5,317 nt of DNA. Source: an uncultured Nitrosomonadales bacterium. Its GTDB lineage: Bacteria > Pseudomonadota > Gammaproteobacteria > Burkholderiales > Gallionellaceae. The notes beneath the pieces are model-generated. The model searched no databases, was not told the DNA's origin, and saw only the letters and a program-made list of their open reading frames with translations. Position numbers and translations under genes: made by a program. This document shows, piece by piece, positions 1 to 5,317 of this stretch. Position 1 is the stretch's first letter. Every line of letters starts with the position of its first letter. Where the stretch lies: assembly GCA_903934275.1 (NCBI GenBank), contig CAIZNF010000539.1, forward strand, positions 1 to 5,317, read 5' to 3'.

Positions 1-13
1 AAACCCGACCTAC
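1..13 (-). repeat. Fragment of a GTAGGTCGGG-type repeat cut by the window edge
   Basis: Read on the minus strand this is GTAGGTCGGGTTT. Its first ten bases equal the start of the cloverleaf-like repeat at 3885-3894. It probably belongs to a related element in inverted orientation that continues left of the window. Only 13 bases are visible, so the assignment is tentative. Confidence 0.4.
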
Positions 14-38
14 AAAAAACACTACGCCGCAAGCGGCG
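14..38 (-). terminator. Possible rho-independent terminator on the minus strand
   Basis: CGCCGC (25-30) and GCGGCG (33-38) form a perfect inverted repeat. Read on the minus strand, the hairpin is followed by TAGTGTTTTTTG, a short T-run. This would stop transcription entering from the right on the minus strand. No minus-strand gene is visible in the window to need it, so it may equally be part of the neighbouring repeat. Confidence 0.3.
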
Positions 39-62
39 GAGAATTAAACCCAAAGAGATTAA

Positions 63-115
63 AACGGGCTGCCTCCCGTTAAATACGCATTCGCGCGAAC
101 CGTCCTTATGAGGAC
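63..115. repeat. Three consecutive small inverted repeats in the xfp leader
   Basis: AACGGG (63-68) pairs with CCCGTT (75-80) around a 6-base loop. TTCGCGCGAA (90-99) is a perfect 10-base palindrome. GTCCT (102-106) pairs with AGGAC (111-115) around TATG. None is followed by a T-run on the plus strand, so they do not look like terminators. They could be RNA hairpins in a long 5' leader if transcription starts upstream. No known riboswitch class was recognised. Confidence 0.5.
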
Positions 116-151
116 AGCATACGAAGAAAAGAGAGTTGCACAATGTCCCCC

Positions 152-166
152 GCAGGTTTAACCTGC
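152..166. promoter_or_regulatory. Perfect palindrome upstream of xfp, candidate operator
   Basis: GCAGGTT and AACCTGC are 7-base arms around a single central T. The size and symmetry suit a dimeric transcription factor, and the site lies about 100 bases before the xfp start. The regulator is unknown. The site could also be an RNA hairpin. Confidence 0.4.
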
Positions 167-171
167 AAACC

Positions 172-185
172 ATGAATTGATTCAT
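172..185. promoter_or_regulatory. Second palindrome upstream of xfp, candidate operator
   Basis: ATGAAT and ATTCAT are perfect 6-base arms around TG. It begins five bases after the previous palindrome and has a different arm sequence. Confidence 0.35.
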
Positions 186-186
186 C

Positions 187-224
187 TTGCTGTAACAACA
201 ACGTCCCACAATTAAACGTTAATT
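187..224 (+). promoter_or_regulatory. AT-rich palindrome with a weak promoter-like pair ahead of xfp
   Basis: AATTAA (210-215) and TTAATT (219-224) form an inverted repeat around ACG. TTGCTG (187-192) and AATTAA (210-215) are 17 bases apart, but each matches the sigma-70 consensus at only three of six positions. The promoter reading is weak; the inverted repeat is certain as sequence. A regulator bound here would overlap the putative -10 element. Confidence 0.3.
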
Positions 225-252
225 TTTACCACGCATCTCCCGCAACGTAAAT

Positions 253-259
253 GAAAGGA
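253..259 (+). promoter_or_regulatory. Ribosome binding site of xfp
   Basis: GAAAGGA lies 8 bases before ATG 268. It overlaps the alternative ATG at 259, so it decides the start in favour of 268. Confidence 0.75.
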
Positions 260-267
260 TGAACATC

Positions 268-2637
268 ATGAGCACTCAAACTACGCCTCTGTCGCCCGAT
301 GAAGTCAAACATATCCACGCCTATTGGCGTGCCTGCAACTACCTCGCGGCGGGCATGATCTACCTGCGCGACAATCCGTTACTCAAAGAACCACTAAAAC
401 TCGAACATATCAAAAACCGTTTGCTTGGTCACTGGGGAGCCAGTCCGGGCTTGGCCTTTACCTACATCCACATGAACCGCCTGATTAACAAATACGATCT
501 GGACGCAATTTTCATGGCAGGCCCCGGTCATGGCGCGCCCGGCATTCTCGGGCCGGTGTATCTGGAAGGCCGGTACAGCGAGGTGTATCCGAACAAGGGC
601 GAAAACGAAGAAGGCATGCGCCAATTCTTTAAAGAGTTTTCATTTCCCGGCGGTATCGGCAGCCACTGCACACCCGAGACTCCGGGTTCGATCCACGAAG
701 GCGGCGAGCTCGGCTACAGCGTGTCTCATGCGTTCGGTGCGGCGTATGACAATCCCGATTTGATCGTGACCGTGATGGTCGGCGACGGCGAATCTGAAAC
801 TGCTCCGCTGGCGACATCCTGGCATTCCAATAAATTCCTCAACCCGATCCGCGATGGCGCGGTGCTGCCTATCCTGCATCTCAATGGTTACAAGATCAAC
901 AACCCGACCATCCTGTCGCGTATCTCGCACGAGGAGCTGGAAAACCTGTTCAAGGGTTATGGCTGGACACCCCACTTCGTCGAAGGCAGCGACCCGGAAA
1001 CCATGCACCAGGCGATGGCTGCGACGATGGAAAAATGCGTGCTGGAAATTCGCCGCGTGCAACAGGAAGCGCGCAGCAGCGGCAAACCGATTCGCCCGCG
1101 CTGGCCGATGATCGTGCTGCGCTCGCCCAAGGGCTGGACCGGCCCGAAAGAAGTGGATGGCAAAAAAGTGGAAGGATTCTGGCGCGCGCACCAGGTGCCT
1201 ATCGGCGACGTGAAAACACCGGAGCATTTTGCCAAGCTGGAAGAATGGCTGAAGAGTTACAAAACGTCCGAGTTGTTCGATGAAAACGGCACGCTGTTGC
1301 CCGAACTGAAGGCGTTGGCCCCCAAAGGCACGCGCCGCATGAGCGCCAATCTGCACGCCAACGGCGGTCTGCTGCGCAAAGCGTTACACATGCCCGACTG
1401 CAGGGATTATGCGATTGAGGTGAAAAAACCCGGTACAACGATTGCCGAAAACACCCGCCCGCTGGGCAAATTTCTGCGCGACATCATGCGCGACAACATG
1501 CACAACTTCCGCGTGTTTGGCCCGGATGAAAATTCATCCAACAAGCTGGACAACGTGTATGAAGTCAGCAAGAAAACCTGGCTGGCCGATTATCTGCCGG
1601 AAGATGCGGGCGGCGGCGAGCTGTCACCAGATGGTCGCGTGATGGAGATGCTCTCCGAGCACACGCTGGAAGGCTGGCTGGAAGGTTATTTACTCTCCGG
1701 CCGCCACGGTTTCTTCTCCACTTATGAAGCCTTCGTCCACGTCATCGACTCGATGTTCAACCAGCACGCCAAGTGGCTGGCCATGTCCAAGGACGTGCCG
1801 TGGCGCGCCCCGGTGTCAAGCTTGAATCTGCTCATTACTTCCACCGTGTGGCGGCAGGATCACAACGGCTTCACCCATCAGGATCCCGGCTTCCTCGACC
1901 TGGTGGTGAACAAGAGCCCGGAGGTGACACGCATCTATCTGCCGCCCGATGTGAACTGCCTGTTGTCGGTCGCCAATCATTGCCTGAAGAGTACCGACTA
2001 CATCAACGTCATCGTCTGCGACAAGCAGAAGCACTTGCAATTTTTGGACATCGACTCCGCCATCAAGCATTGCACCAAAGGCATCGGTATCTGGGACTGG
2101 GCCAGCAACGATCAAGGCTTCGAGCCAGACGTGGTAATGGCCAGCGCGGGCGACATTCCGACCAAGGAAGCGTTGGCGGCGGTGGTGCTGCTACGCGAGA
2201 ACTTCCCAGACCTGAAGATACGTTTCATCAACGTGGTCGATCTGTACAAGCTGACACCGCACAGCGAACATCCGCATGGCCTGACCGATCGCGATTTCGA
2301 CAGCCTGTTCACGCTGGACAAGCCGGTGATGTTCAACTTCCACGGTTATCCTTGGCTGATCCACCGCCTCGCCTATCGCCGCAACAACCACAAAAATTTC
2401 CATGTGCGCGGCTACAAGGAAAAGGGCAGCATCAACACTCCGCTGGAGTTGGCGATCCAGAATCAGATCGACCGCTTCAGTCTGGTGATCGACGTGATTG
2501 ACCGCATCCCCGCGTTGCATGTATCGGGAGCGCATGTCAAAGAAAATATGCTGAACATGCAGATAGATTGCCGCAACTATGCTTATGAGCACGGCATTGA
2601 TTTGCCGGAAGTAGATAACTGGACTTGGCCTTATTGA
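268..2637 (+). CDS. xfp: Phosphoketolase (xylulose-5-phosphate/fructose-6-phosphate phosphoketolase), full length
   Basis: This cytoplasmic thiamine-diphosphate enzyme cleaves xylulose-5-phosphate, and in many members fructose-6-phosphate, with phosphate to give acetyl-phosphate plus glyceraldehyde-3-phosphate or erythrose-4-phosphate. Visible family marks, numbered from the chosen start, are GPGHGAP (85-91), the signature EGGELGY (144-150), the cofactor/Mg motif GDGESETAP (172-180), KGWTGPK (288-294), the STYEAF segment whose Glu (487) is the expected cofactor-activating residue, and [14 protein letters not shown] (528-541). At 789 residues it matches the usual length of about 790-825, with no frameshift or lost motif. 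ATG 268 is preferred over ATG 259 because GAAAGGA (253-259) lies 8 bases before 268 but overlaps 259. The acetate kinase gene follows after 110 bases and consumes the acetyl-phosphate product. Substrate preference between the two sugar phosphates cannot be read from the sequence. Confidence 0.97.
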   Translation: MSTQTTPLSPDEVKHIHAYWRACNYLAAGMIYLRDNPLLKEPLKLEHIKNRLLGHWGASPGLAFTYIHMNRLINKYDLDAIFMAGPGHGAPGILGPVYLEGRYSEVYPNKGENEEGMRQFFKEFSFPGGIGSHCTPETPGSIHEGGELGYSVSHAFGAAYDNPDLIVTVMVGDGESETAPLATSWHSNKFLNPIRDGAVLPILHLNGYKINNPTILSRISHEELENLFKGYGWTPHFVEGSDPETMHQAMAATMEKCVLEIRRVQQEARSSGKPIRPRWPMIVLRSPKGWTGPKEVDGKKVEGFWRAHQVPIGDVKTPEHFAKLEEWLKSYKTSELFDENGTLLPELKALAPKGTRRMSANLHANGGLLRKALHMPDCRDYAIEVKKPGTTIAENTRPLGKFLRDIMRDNMHNFRVFGPDENSSNKLDNVYEVSKKTWLADYLPEDAGGGELSPDGRVMEMLSEHTLEGWLEGYLLSGRHGFFSTYEAFVHVIDSMFNQHAKWLAMSKDVPWRAPVSSLNLLITSTVWRQDHNGFTHQDPGFLDLVVNKSPEVTRIYLPPDVNCLLSVANHCLKSTDYINVIVCDKQKHLQFLDIDSAIKHCTKGIGIWDWASNDQGFEPDVVMASAGDIPTKEALAAVVLLRENFPDLKIRFINVVDLYKLTPHSEHPHGLTDRDFDSLFTLDKPVMFNFHGYPWLIHRLAYRRNNHKNFHVRGYKEKGSINTPLELAIQNQIDRFSLVIDVIDRIPALHVSGAHVKENMLNMQIDCRNYAYEHGIDLPEVDNWTWPY

Positions 2638-2737
2638 GCGGGTAGCTTGTAGCTCGTGGCTGGTAGCAAATCAACATCAAAGCTACCCGCTACAGGCTAC
2701 GAGCTACAAGCTACAAGCTACAAGCTACGAGCTACAA
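2637..2737. repeat. Inverted heptamer array (NNGTAGC / GCTACNN) between xfp and ackA
   Basis: The gap holds four heptamers of form NNGTRGC (2640-2667), a 14-base spacer, then eight head-to-tail GCTACNN units (2682-2737). Two folds compete. One pairs 2637-2648 with 2680-2691 as a perfect 12-bp stem that includes the last base of the xfp stop. The other pairs 2643-2667 with 2689-2713, 22 of 25 positions matching and 15 of them contiguous. Seven-base register shifts give further folds. The array ends ten bases before the ackA start. It may be a transcript-stabilising or processing hairpin, a dispersed intergenic repeat, or both. No T-run follows, so it is not a standard terminator. Confidence 0.9.
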
Positions 2738-2747
2738 TCCAACCAAC

Positions 2748-3815
2748 ATGAAAACCATCCTCACCATCAACAGCGGCTCGTCCTCGATCAAGGCCAGTCT
2801 GTTCGCCGCAGACGGCTCGCGGCGTGATTTTCGCTACGGTCACTTGCACGACCATGCACCGGCATTCGGTCAACTGATGCGCGATATGGGCGGTGATGCG
2901 CCCGACATCGTCGCTCACCGTTTTGTGCATGGGGGCGATATCACCGATGCCGCACGCCTGGTGGATGATGCGGAGCTGGCACGCCTGAAGAGTATGGTGC
3001 ATCTTGCGCCACTGCATCTGCCGGGCAACTTGATGGGGCTGGAATTATGCCGCAAACACTTTGTGGTGCCGCAGATTGCCTGCTTCGATACAGCTTTTCA
3101 CACCACTATGCCGGAGTTATCCAAACGTTTGCCTATCCCCGCATCGTATGGCTTGCGCCGTTATGGATTTCACGGTTTGAACTATGCTTATGTCGCTTCC
3201 GTGTTGCCCGGATTGCTCGGTGCAACTGCATTTGGCAATATTGTTGTCGCACATCTGGGCAGCGGTGCCAGCCTGTGTCTGATGCGTGAATTGCGTTCGC
3301 AGGACACTACGATGGGTTATACCCCCGCTGGCGGCATCACGATGGGAACGCGCAGCGGCGACCTCGATCCGGGTGTGATGCTGGCGCTGGCAGAACGGCA
3401 CGATCCCGCCACCTTGCGCGATATCGTGTTTCACCAAATGGGCTTGCTGGCCTTATCCGATGGTGAAAGCAATGAAATGAGCGACCTGCTCGGCAGCACC
3501 AGCCAGCCAGCGCGTTTTGCCGTGGATTATTTCTGTCATCAGGCCAGCGGCGCGATTGGCAGTCTGGCGGCCAAAGCCGGAGGAATTGATGCCATCGTCT
3601 TTACTGGCGGCATCGGTGAAAATAGCGCCGAAATTCGCAGGCGCATTTGCGAAAAATTAGGCTTTATGGGATTCACACTCGACCTGCCTGTTAATGAATT
3701 GTGTGCAGCCCGGATATCATCGCCAGATTCAAAACCGGTACTCATCATCAAGGCCGATGAGGAAGATATGATGCGCAAGCTGTGTGCGGGATACATCGAC
3801 GGCTTGGCTGGTTAG
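2748..3815 (+). CDS. ackA: Acetate kinase, short form
   Basis: The enzyme transfers phosphate between acetyl-phosphate and ADP to make acetate and ATP, in the cytoplasm. It belongs to the ASKHA fold. Visible marks are NSGSSS (8-13, with N8 matching family Asn7), HRFVHGG with Arg58, LAPLHLPGN (86-94), FDTAFH with Asp114, YGFHG with His142, AHLGSGAS with His169, MGTRSGDLDPG with Arg202, TGGIGEN (286-292) and DEED near 337-340. At 355 residues it is about 45 shorter than the common length near 400; Arg58 corresponds to residue about 91 in well-studied kinases, so most of the loss is in the N-terminal domain. The usual FHGTSH reads FHGLNY, putting Tyr146 where a His is normal. Both traits fit a proteobacterial short form found beside xfp, as I recall. 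No Shine-Dalgarno sequence precedes the ATG (TCCAACCAAC), but the N-terminus fits the family exactly. Confidence 0.95.
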   Translation: MKTILTINSGSSSIKASLFAADGSRRDFRYGHLHDHAPAFGQLMRDMGGDAPDIVAHRFVHGGDITDAARLVDDAELARLKSMVHLAPLHLPGNLMGLELCRKHFVVPQIACFDTAFHTTMPELSKRLPIPASYGLRRYGFHGLNYAYVASVLPGLLGATAFGNIVVAHLGSGASLCLMRELRSQDTTMGYTPAGGITMGTRSGDLDPGVMLALAERHDPATLRDIVFHQMGLLALSDGESNEMSDLLGSTSQPARFAVDYFCHQASGAIGSLAAKAGGIDAIVFTGGIGENSAEIRRRICEKLGFMGFTLDLPVNELCAARISSPDSKPVLIIKADEEDMMRKLCAGYIDGLAG

Positions 3816-3850
3816 TCGGGAACAGAAAACCCCTTGATGTCTTTCTATTT

Positions 3851-3969
3851 GTTACATTTCTCTCTTTTGGGCGAAAAATAATCCGTAGGTCGGGCTGTGC
3901 CCGACAGCTATATTTTGCGGGTAGGATCCGCCCTACGTTATTGCACTACATGATGGAGAAATGGAATTA
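3851..3969 (+). repeat. Cloverleaf-like intergenic repeat, copy 1
   Basis: The core (3884-3937) is closed by CGTAGG (3884-3889) and CCTACG (3932-3937). Inside are two hairpins: GTCGGGC-tgt-GCCCGAC (3889-3905) and GCGGG-TAGGA-TCCGC (3917-3931, with one G-T pair). The core matches copy 2 (5177-5230) at 48 of 54 positions without gaps. Weaker similarity, with small indels, reaches left to GTTA (3851) and right to GAATTA (3964-3969). GTAG at the foot of a hairpin is a known mark of REP sequences linked to RAYT transposases, so a REP/BIME-type non-autonomous element is the best reading. Confidence 0.85.
3889..3916 (+). terminator. Possible terminator of the xfp-ackA unit, inside repeat copy 1
   Basis: The perfect 7-bp stem GTCGGGC/GCCCGAC with a 3-base loop is followed by AGCTATATTTT. 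The T-tract is short and interrupted, and the site is 73 bases after the ackA stop. In copy 2 the tract is ACATCTG, so termination is not a conserved property of the repeat. Confidence 0.35.
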
Positions 3970-4120
3970 TCCTCTCCTCTTGTCAGGGGCGGAGAAAACA
4001 GCGTGCAATGCAGCAACTGGGATGAAATCTGGATTTACGGTTACTCCATTAAACCTAGAAAGAGCAGTTAGCCTCTCATATTTGTGCATTAGCCCGTATG
4101 GCGTTTGGTTTTTGTGTATT
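3970..4120. other. Intergenic stretch with no supported feature
   Basis: This lies between the cloverleaf-like repeat and the small hairpin at 4121. Open frames cross it on both strands, but their translations resemble no family I know and lack convincing ribosome binding sites. It could be decayed sequence. Confidence 0.4.
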
Positions 4121-4148
4121 TGATGCCACTCACCTTTTGGGTGATGCC
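4121..4148. repeat. Small hairpin flanked by direct TGATGCC repeats
   Basis: TCACC (4130-4134) pairs with GGTGA (4140-4144) around TTTTG. TGATGCC occurs at 4121-4127 and again at 4142-4148. The direct repeat could be an insertion footprint or a small regulatory hairpin; nothing here decides between them. Confidence 0.4.
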
Positions 4149-4180
4149 GTTGCTGTGCGAAGAACTTTTGCCCCGGCACC

Positions 4181-4246
4181 GGTAGGAGCCCGATTCATCG
4201 GGCGATTGATTTGCTGGGCTATCGCGCGATAAATCGCGCTCCTACA
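4181..4246. repeat. REP/BIME-like inverted pair with GTAGGAGC ends
   Basis: GTAGGAGC (4182-4189) and GCTCCTAC (4238-4245) form the outer inverted repeat. Inside, CCCGAT-tc-ATCGGG (4189-4202) and GCGCGAT-aa-ATCGCGC (4224-4239) are two perfect hairpins, each starting beside a GTAG-bearing end. This is two facing REP-like units, the arrangement called BIME. The unit resembles a GTAGGAGCGCGATTTATCGCGC-like repeat that I recall from many proteobacterial genomes. Confidence 0.85.
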
Positions 4247-4290
4247 GGTTTCAACTGCCGATTTTAACGTGAAACTCGCGTAGCAATTCG

Positions 4291-4332
4291 TTTGCCCCCT
4301 CTCCCTCTGGGGGAGGGTTGGGGAGGGGGAAA
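4291..4332. repeat. C-rich/G-rich intergenic hairpin (CCCTC/GAGGG type)
   Basis: A C-rich half (4295-4308) pairs with a G-rich half (4309-4329), with small internal mismatches, and is bordered by TTTG and AAAC. It resembles a CCCTCTCCCTC...GGGAGGG repeat common between proteobacterial genes, by recall. TGAAACT (4270-4276) and AGTTTCA (4344-4350) form a further 7-bp inverted pair enclosing it, so the element may be larger. Confidence 0.7.
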
Positions 4333-4380
4333 CGGGCATGGCAAGTTTCATAATCAGGGGTGGCGCTCGCCATGCCCGTT
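4331..4380. repeat. Perfect 12-bp inverted repeat with an alternative inner hairpin
   Basis: AACGGGCATGGC (4331-4342) and GCCATGCCCGTT (4369-4380) are perfect arms around a 26-base loop. The hairpin TGGCG-ct-CGCCA (4361-4372) uses part of the right arm, so the two folds exclude each other. No T-run follows. It abuts the preceding G-rich hairpin and lies 26 bases before a perfect -10 hexamer. Confidence 0.8.
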
Positions 4381-4383
4381 AGG

Positions 4384-4411
4384 TTAAACGTTTGTTGGGC
4401 TTCAGTATAAT
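4384..4411 (+). promoter_or_regulatory. Probable sigma-70 promoter of the PilZ gene
   Basis: TATAAT (4406-4411) matches the -10 consensus fully. TTAAAC (4384-4389) is the best -35, with three of six matches and a 16-base spacer. Transcription would begin near 4418, giving a 5' leader of about 90 bases that contains the small hairpin ATGC-tttc-GCAT (4417-4428) followed by GTTTTTA. Confidence 0.5.
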
Positions 4412-4498
4412 GGCTTATGCTTTCGCATGTTTTTATACTTGCAAAAAGCTGCTAATAGTCAATAAGGTGTGTCGTGTCTGTGAACCAAAATCTGATAA

Positions 4499-4504
4499 CG
4501 GAAG
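4499..4504 (+). promoter_or_regulatory. Ribosome binding site of the PilZ gene
   Basis: CGGAAG lies six bases before ATG 4511. It touches the alternative TTG at 4505, which leaves no spacing, so ATG 4511 is the better start. Confidence 0.65.
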
Positions 4505-4510
4505 TTGACT

Positions 4511-5026
4511 ATGGACGAAACTGAAAACGATCCGTTTGGTGTGTTGAACGATCTGCTTGGCGTACTGGATGCATCCGCCGATGTATCGCCGGTTCTTTCG
4601 TTGCCGCCGCACGGCGTTAAGGAGCACCGCAACGAAACTCGTTATATGGCTTCGTGGAGGGTCTCTGTATTCATCGAAGGCCATGACCTCCACTACGGTA
4701 GAGTCAAGGACATTTCCCTGCATGGGATAGCAATTCTGAATGGGCTCAACATTAAGCCCGGCACCAACGTAACGCTAAACATCCACATATCCTCATTGAC
4801 CACGCCTCTCAAACCGAAGGCTCTGGTCGTCCACGGTATAACTTCCTACGCCGTCCATGACGCGGGGCATTTATGTTTCAGGGTCGGTATTGTTTTTGTT
4901 AAATTCGCACCGGCTACAGACCGCGCCTATCTGGAAGAGCGCCTGACAAACCACCATAGTAAAGCGCCGGATTATGTTTGTCAGCGGAACGCGGACCAGC
5001 CGATTTCACGCGTTGGCTCTAGTTGA
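4511..5026 (+). CDS. Stand-alone PilZ-domain protein, probable c-di-GMP receptor
   Basis: From ATG 4511 the product has 171 residues. An acidic, hydrophobic N-terminal stretch of about 38 residues precedes one PilZ domain at roughly 38-145. Both c-di-GMP contact motifs are present: RxxxR as RNETR (40-44) and (D/N)xSxxG as DISLHG (67-72). The barrel closes with FRVGIVFVKF (123-132), then a charged helix and a polar tail. No signal peptide, membrane segment or second domain is seen, so it should be cytoplasmic. Such proteins pass c-di-GMP levels to partners in motility, polysaccharide export or transcription; the partner here is unknown. It has its own -10 element and is separated from ackA by about 700 bases of repeats, so it is probably an independent unit. 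The family call is firm; ligand binding is inferred from the motifs. Confidence 0.88.
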   Translation: MDETENDPFGVLNDLLGVLDASADVSPVLSLPPHGVKEHRNETRYMASWRVSVFIEGHDLHYGRVKDISLHGIAILNGLNIKPGTNVTLNIHISSLTTPLKPKALVVHGITSYAVHDAGHLCFRVGIVFVKFAPATDRAYLEERLTNHHSKAPDYVCQRNADQPISRVGSS

Positions 5027-5085
5027 CCTGTTTATTTACTTTCAAATACCCTCTTGCACCCGGCATCTGCCCCAACGCCCCCCTG

Positions 5086-5115
5086 ATGACAAATGACATC
5101 CAACCCTGTTAGAGT
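5086..5115 (+). promoter_or_regulatory. Candidate promoter downstream of the PilZ gene
   Basis: ATGACA (5086-5091) matches the -35 at five of six positions. TAGAGT (5110-5115) matches the -10 at four, is preceded by an extended -10 TG (5107-5108), and follows an 18-base spacer. It points rightward across repeat copy 2. No coding start is visible before the window ends, so its gene, if any, lies beyond. Confidence 0.35.
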
Positions 5116-5142
5116 AGCATCGGCTGGGCTTTATTTTGGGTA

Positions 5143-5261
5143 GTTATTTCATTTCTTTTTCAAGTGGGAAGTAATTTGTGGGTCGGGCTGTGCCCGACAG
5201 CTACATCTGGCGGGTAGGACCCGCCCTACGATATTGCGCTATTGATAGAGAAATAAAATTA
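5143..5261 (+). repeat. Cloverleaf-like intergenic repeat, copy 2
   Basis: The core (5177-5230) aligns without gaps to 3884-3937 with six differences. The inner hairpins are the identical GTCGGGC-tgt-GCCCGAC (5182-5198) and a stronger GGCGGG-TAGGA-CCCGCC (5209-5225). The outer stem TGTGGG/CCTACG keeps pairing through two G-T pairs. Similarity continues to AAATTA near 5261. It is in direct orientation to copy 1, and the pair brackets the PilZ gene. Confidence 0.85.
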
Positions 5262-5317
5262 GAGGTTTCCATTGAACGTGTTTTAAAAGTTTTTTAGACA
5301 ACAACTTTCCATACACA

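Noticed and set aside
143..175. Small open frame of ten codons (MSPAGLTCKP) in the xfp leader, and a 17-codon frame at 108-161
   Set aside because: Neither has a good ribosome binding site, codon runs suggesting attenuation, or a following terminator. Short frames of this kind are expected by chance.
640..1356. Long minus-strand frame inside xfp, and similar long frames in other phases of xfp and ackA
   Set aside because: These are shadows of GC-biased coding sequence; the plus-strand products carry every family motif.
2682..2737. Possible CRISPR-like array
   Set aside because: The units are contiguous 7-base repeats with no unique spacers, and no cas gene is nearby.
3782..4123. Plus-strand frame of 113 codons overlapping the end of ackA
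   Set aside because: It starts inside ackA, crosses repeat copy 1 and has no recognisable domain.
3967..4179. Minus-strand frame of 70 codons between ackA and the PilZ gene
   Set aside because: The translation resembles no known family, the start has no clear Shine-Dalgarno, and it runs into repeat-rich DNA.
4130..4351. Minus-strand frame of 73 codons
   Set aside because: It is made almost wholly of the REP/BIME-like and G-rich repeats read as protein.
4411..4428. Sigma-54-like TGGC and GC pair downstream of the TATAAT
   Set aside because: The spacing between the two conserved dinucleotides is off by one base and the match to the consensus is poor.

Overview
The window looks like a piece of a proteobacterial chromosome, most likely Beta- or Gammaproteobacteria; a Nitrosomonadales-type autotroph or methylotroph would fit. 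This rests on three things: the family flavour of the two metabolic proteins, the moderately GC-rich coding sequence, and the dense GTAGG-type palindromic repeats between genes. The lineage is an inference from memory, not a database match.

Positions 1-267 are a gene-free leader packed with at least seven short inverted repeats. It ends in a clear Shine-Dalgarno sequence for xfp. Positions 268-2637 encode a full-length phosphoketolase (Xfp/Xpk). A 110-base gap follows, almost entirely filled by a heptamer (GCTACNN) array in inverted halves that can fold in competing registers. Positions 2748-3815 encode a short acetate kinase (AckA). Together the two enzymes form a compact pathway: Xfp splits xylulose-5-phosphate and/or fructose-6-phosphate with phosphate to give acetyl-phosphate, and AckA converts acetyl-phosphate plus ADP to acetate and ATP (or runs in reverse).

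Positions 3816-4510 contain no convincing gene. They hold four unrelated palindromic elements: a cloverleaf-like repeat, a REP/BIME-like pair, a CCCTC/GAGGG hairpin and a 12-bp inverted repeat. A perfect TATAAT follows. Positions 4511-5026 encode a stand-alone PilZ-domain protein with both c-di-GMP-binding motifs. The last 290 bases hold a candidate promoter pointing right and a second copy of the cloverleaf-like repeat, in the same orientation as the first. The two copies therefore bracket the PilZ gene.

The coding content is ordinary. The unusual material is the non-coding DNA: the heptamer array against the ackA start, two different repeat families that share GTAGG/CCTAC ends and a two-hairpin architecture, and the palindrome-rich xfp leader. 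No CRISPR array, tRNA, rRNA, transposase gene or recognisable new multi-gene system was found.
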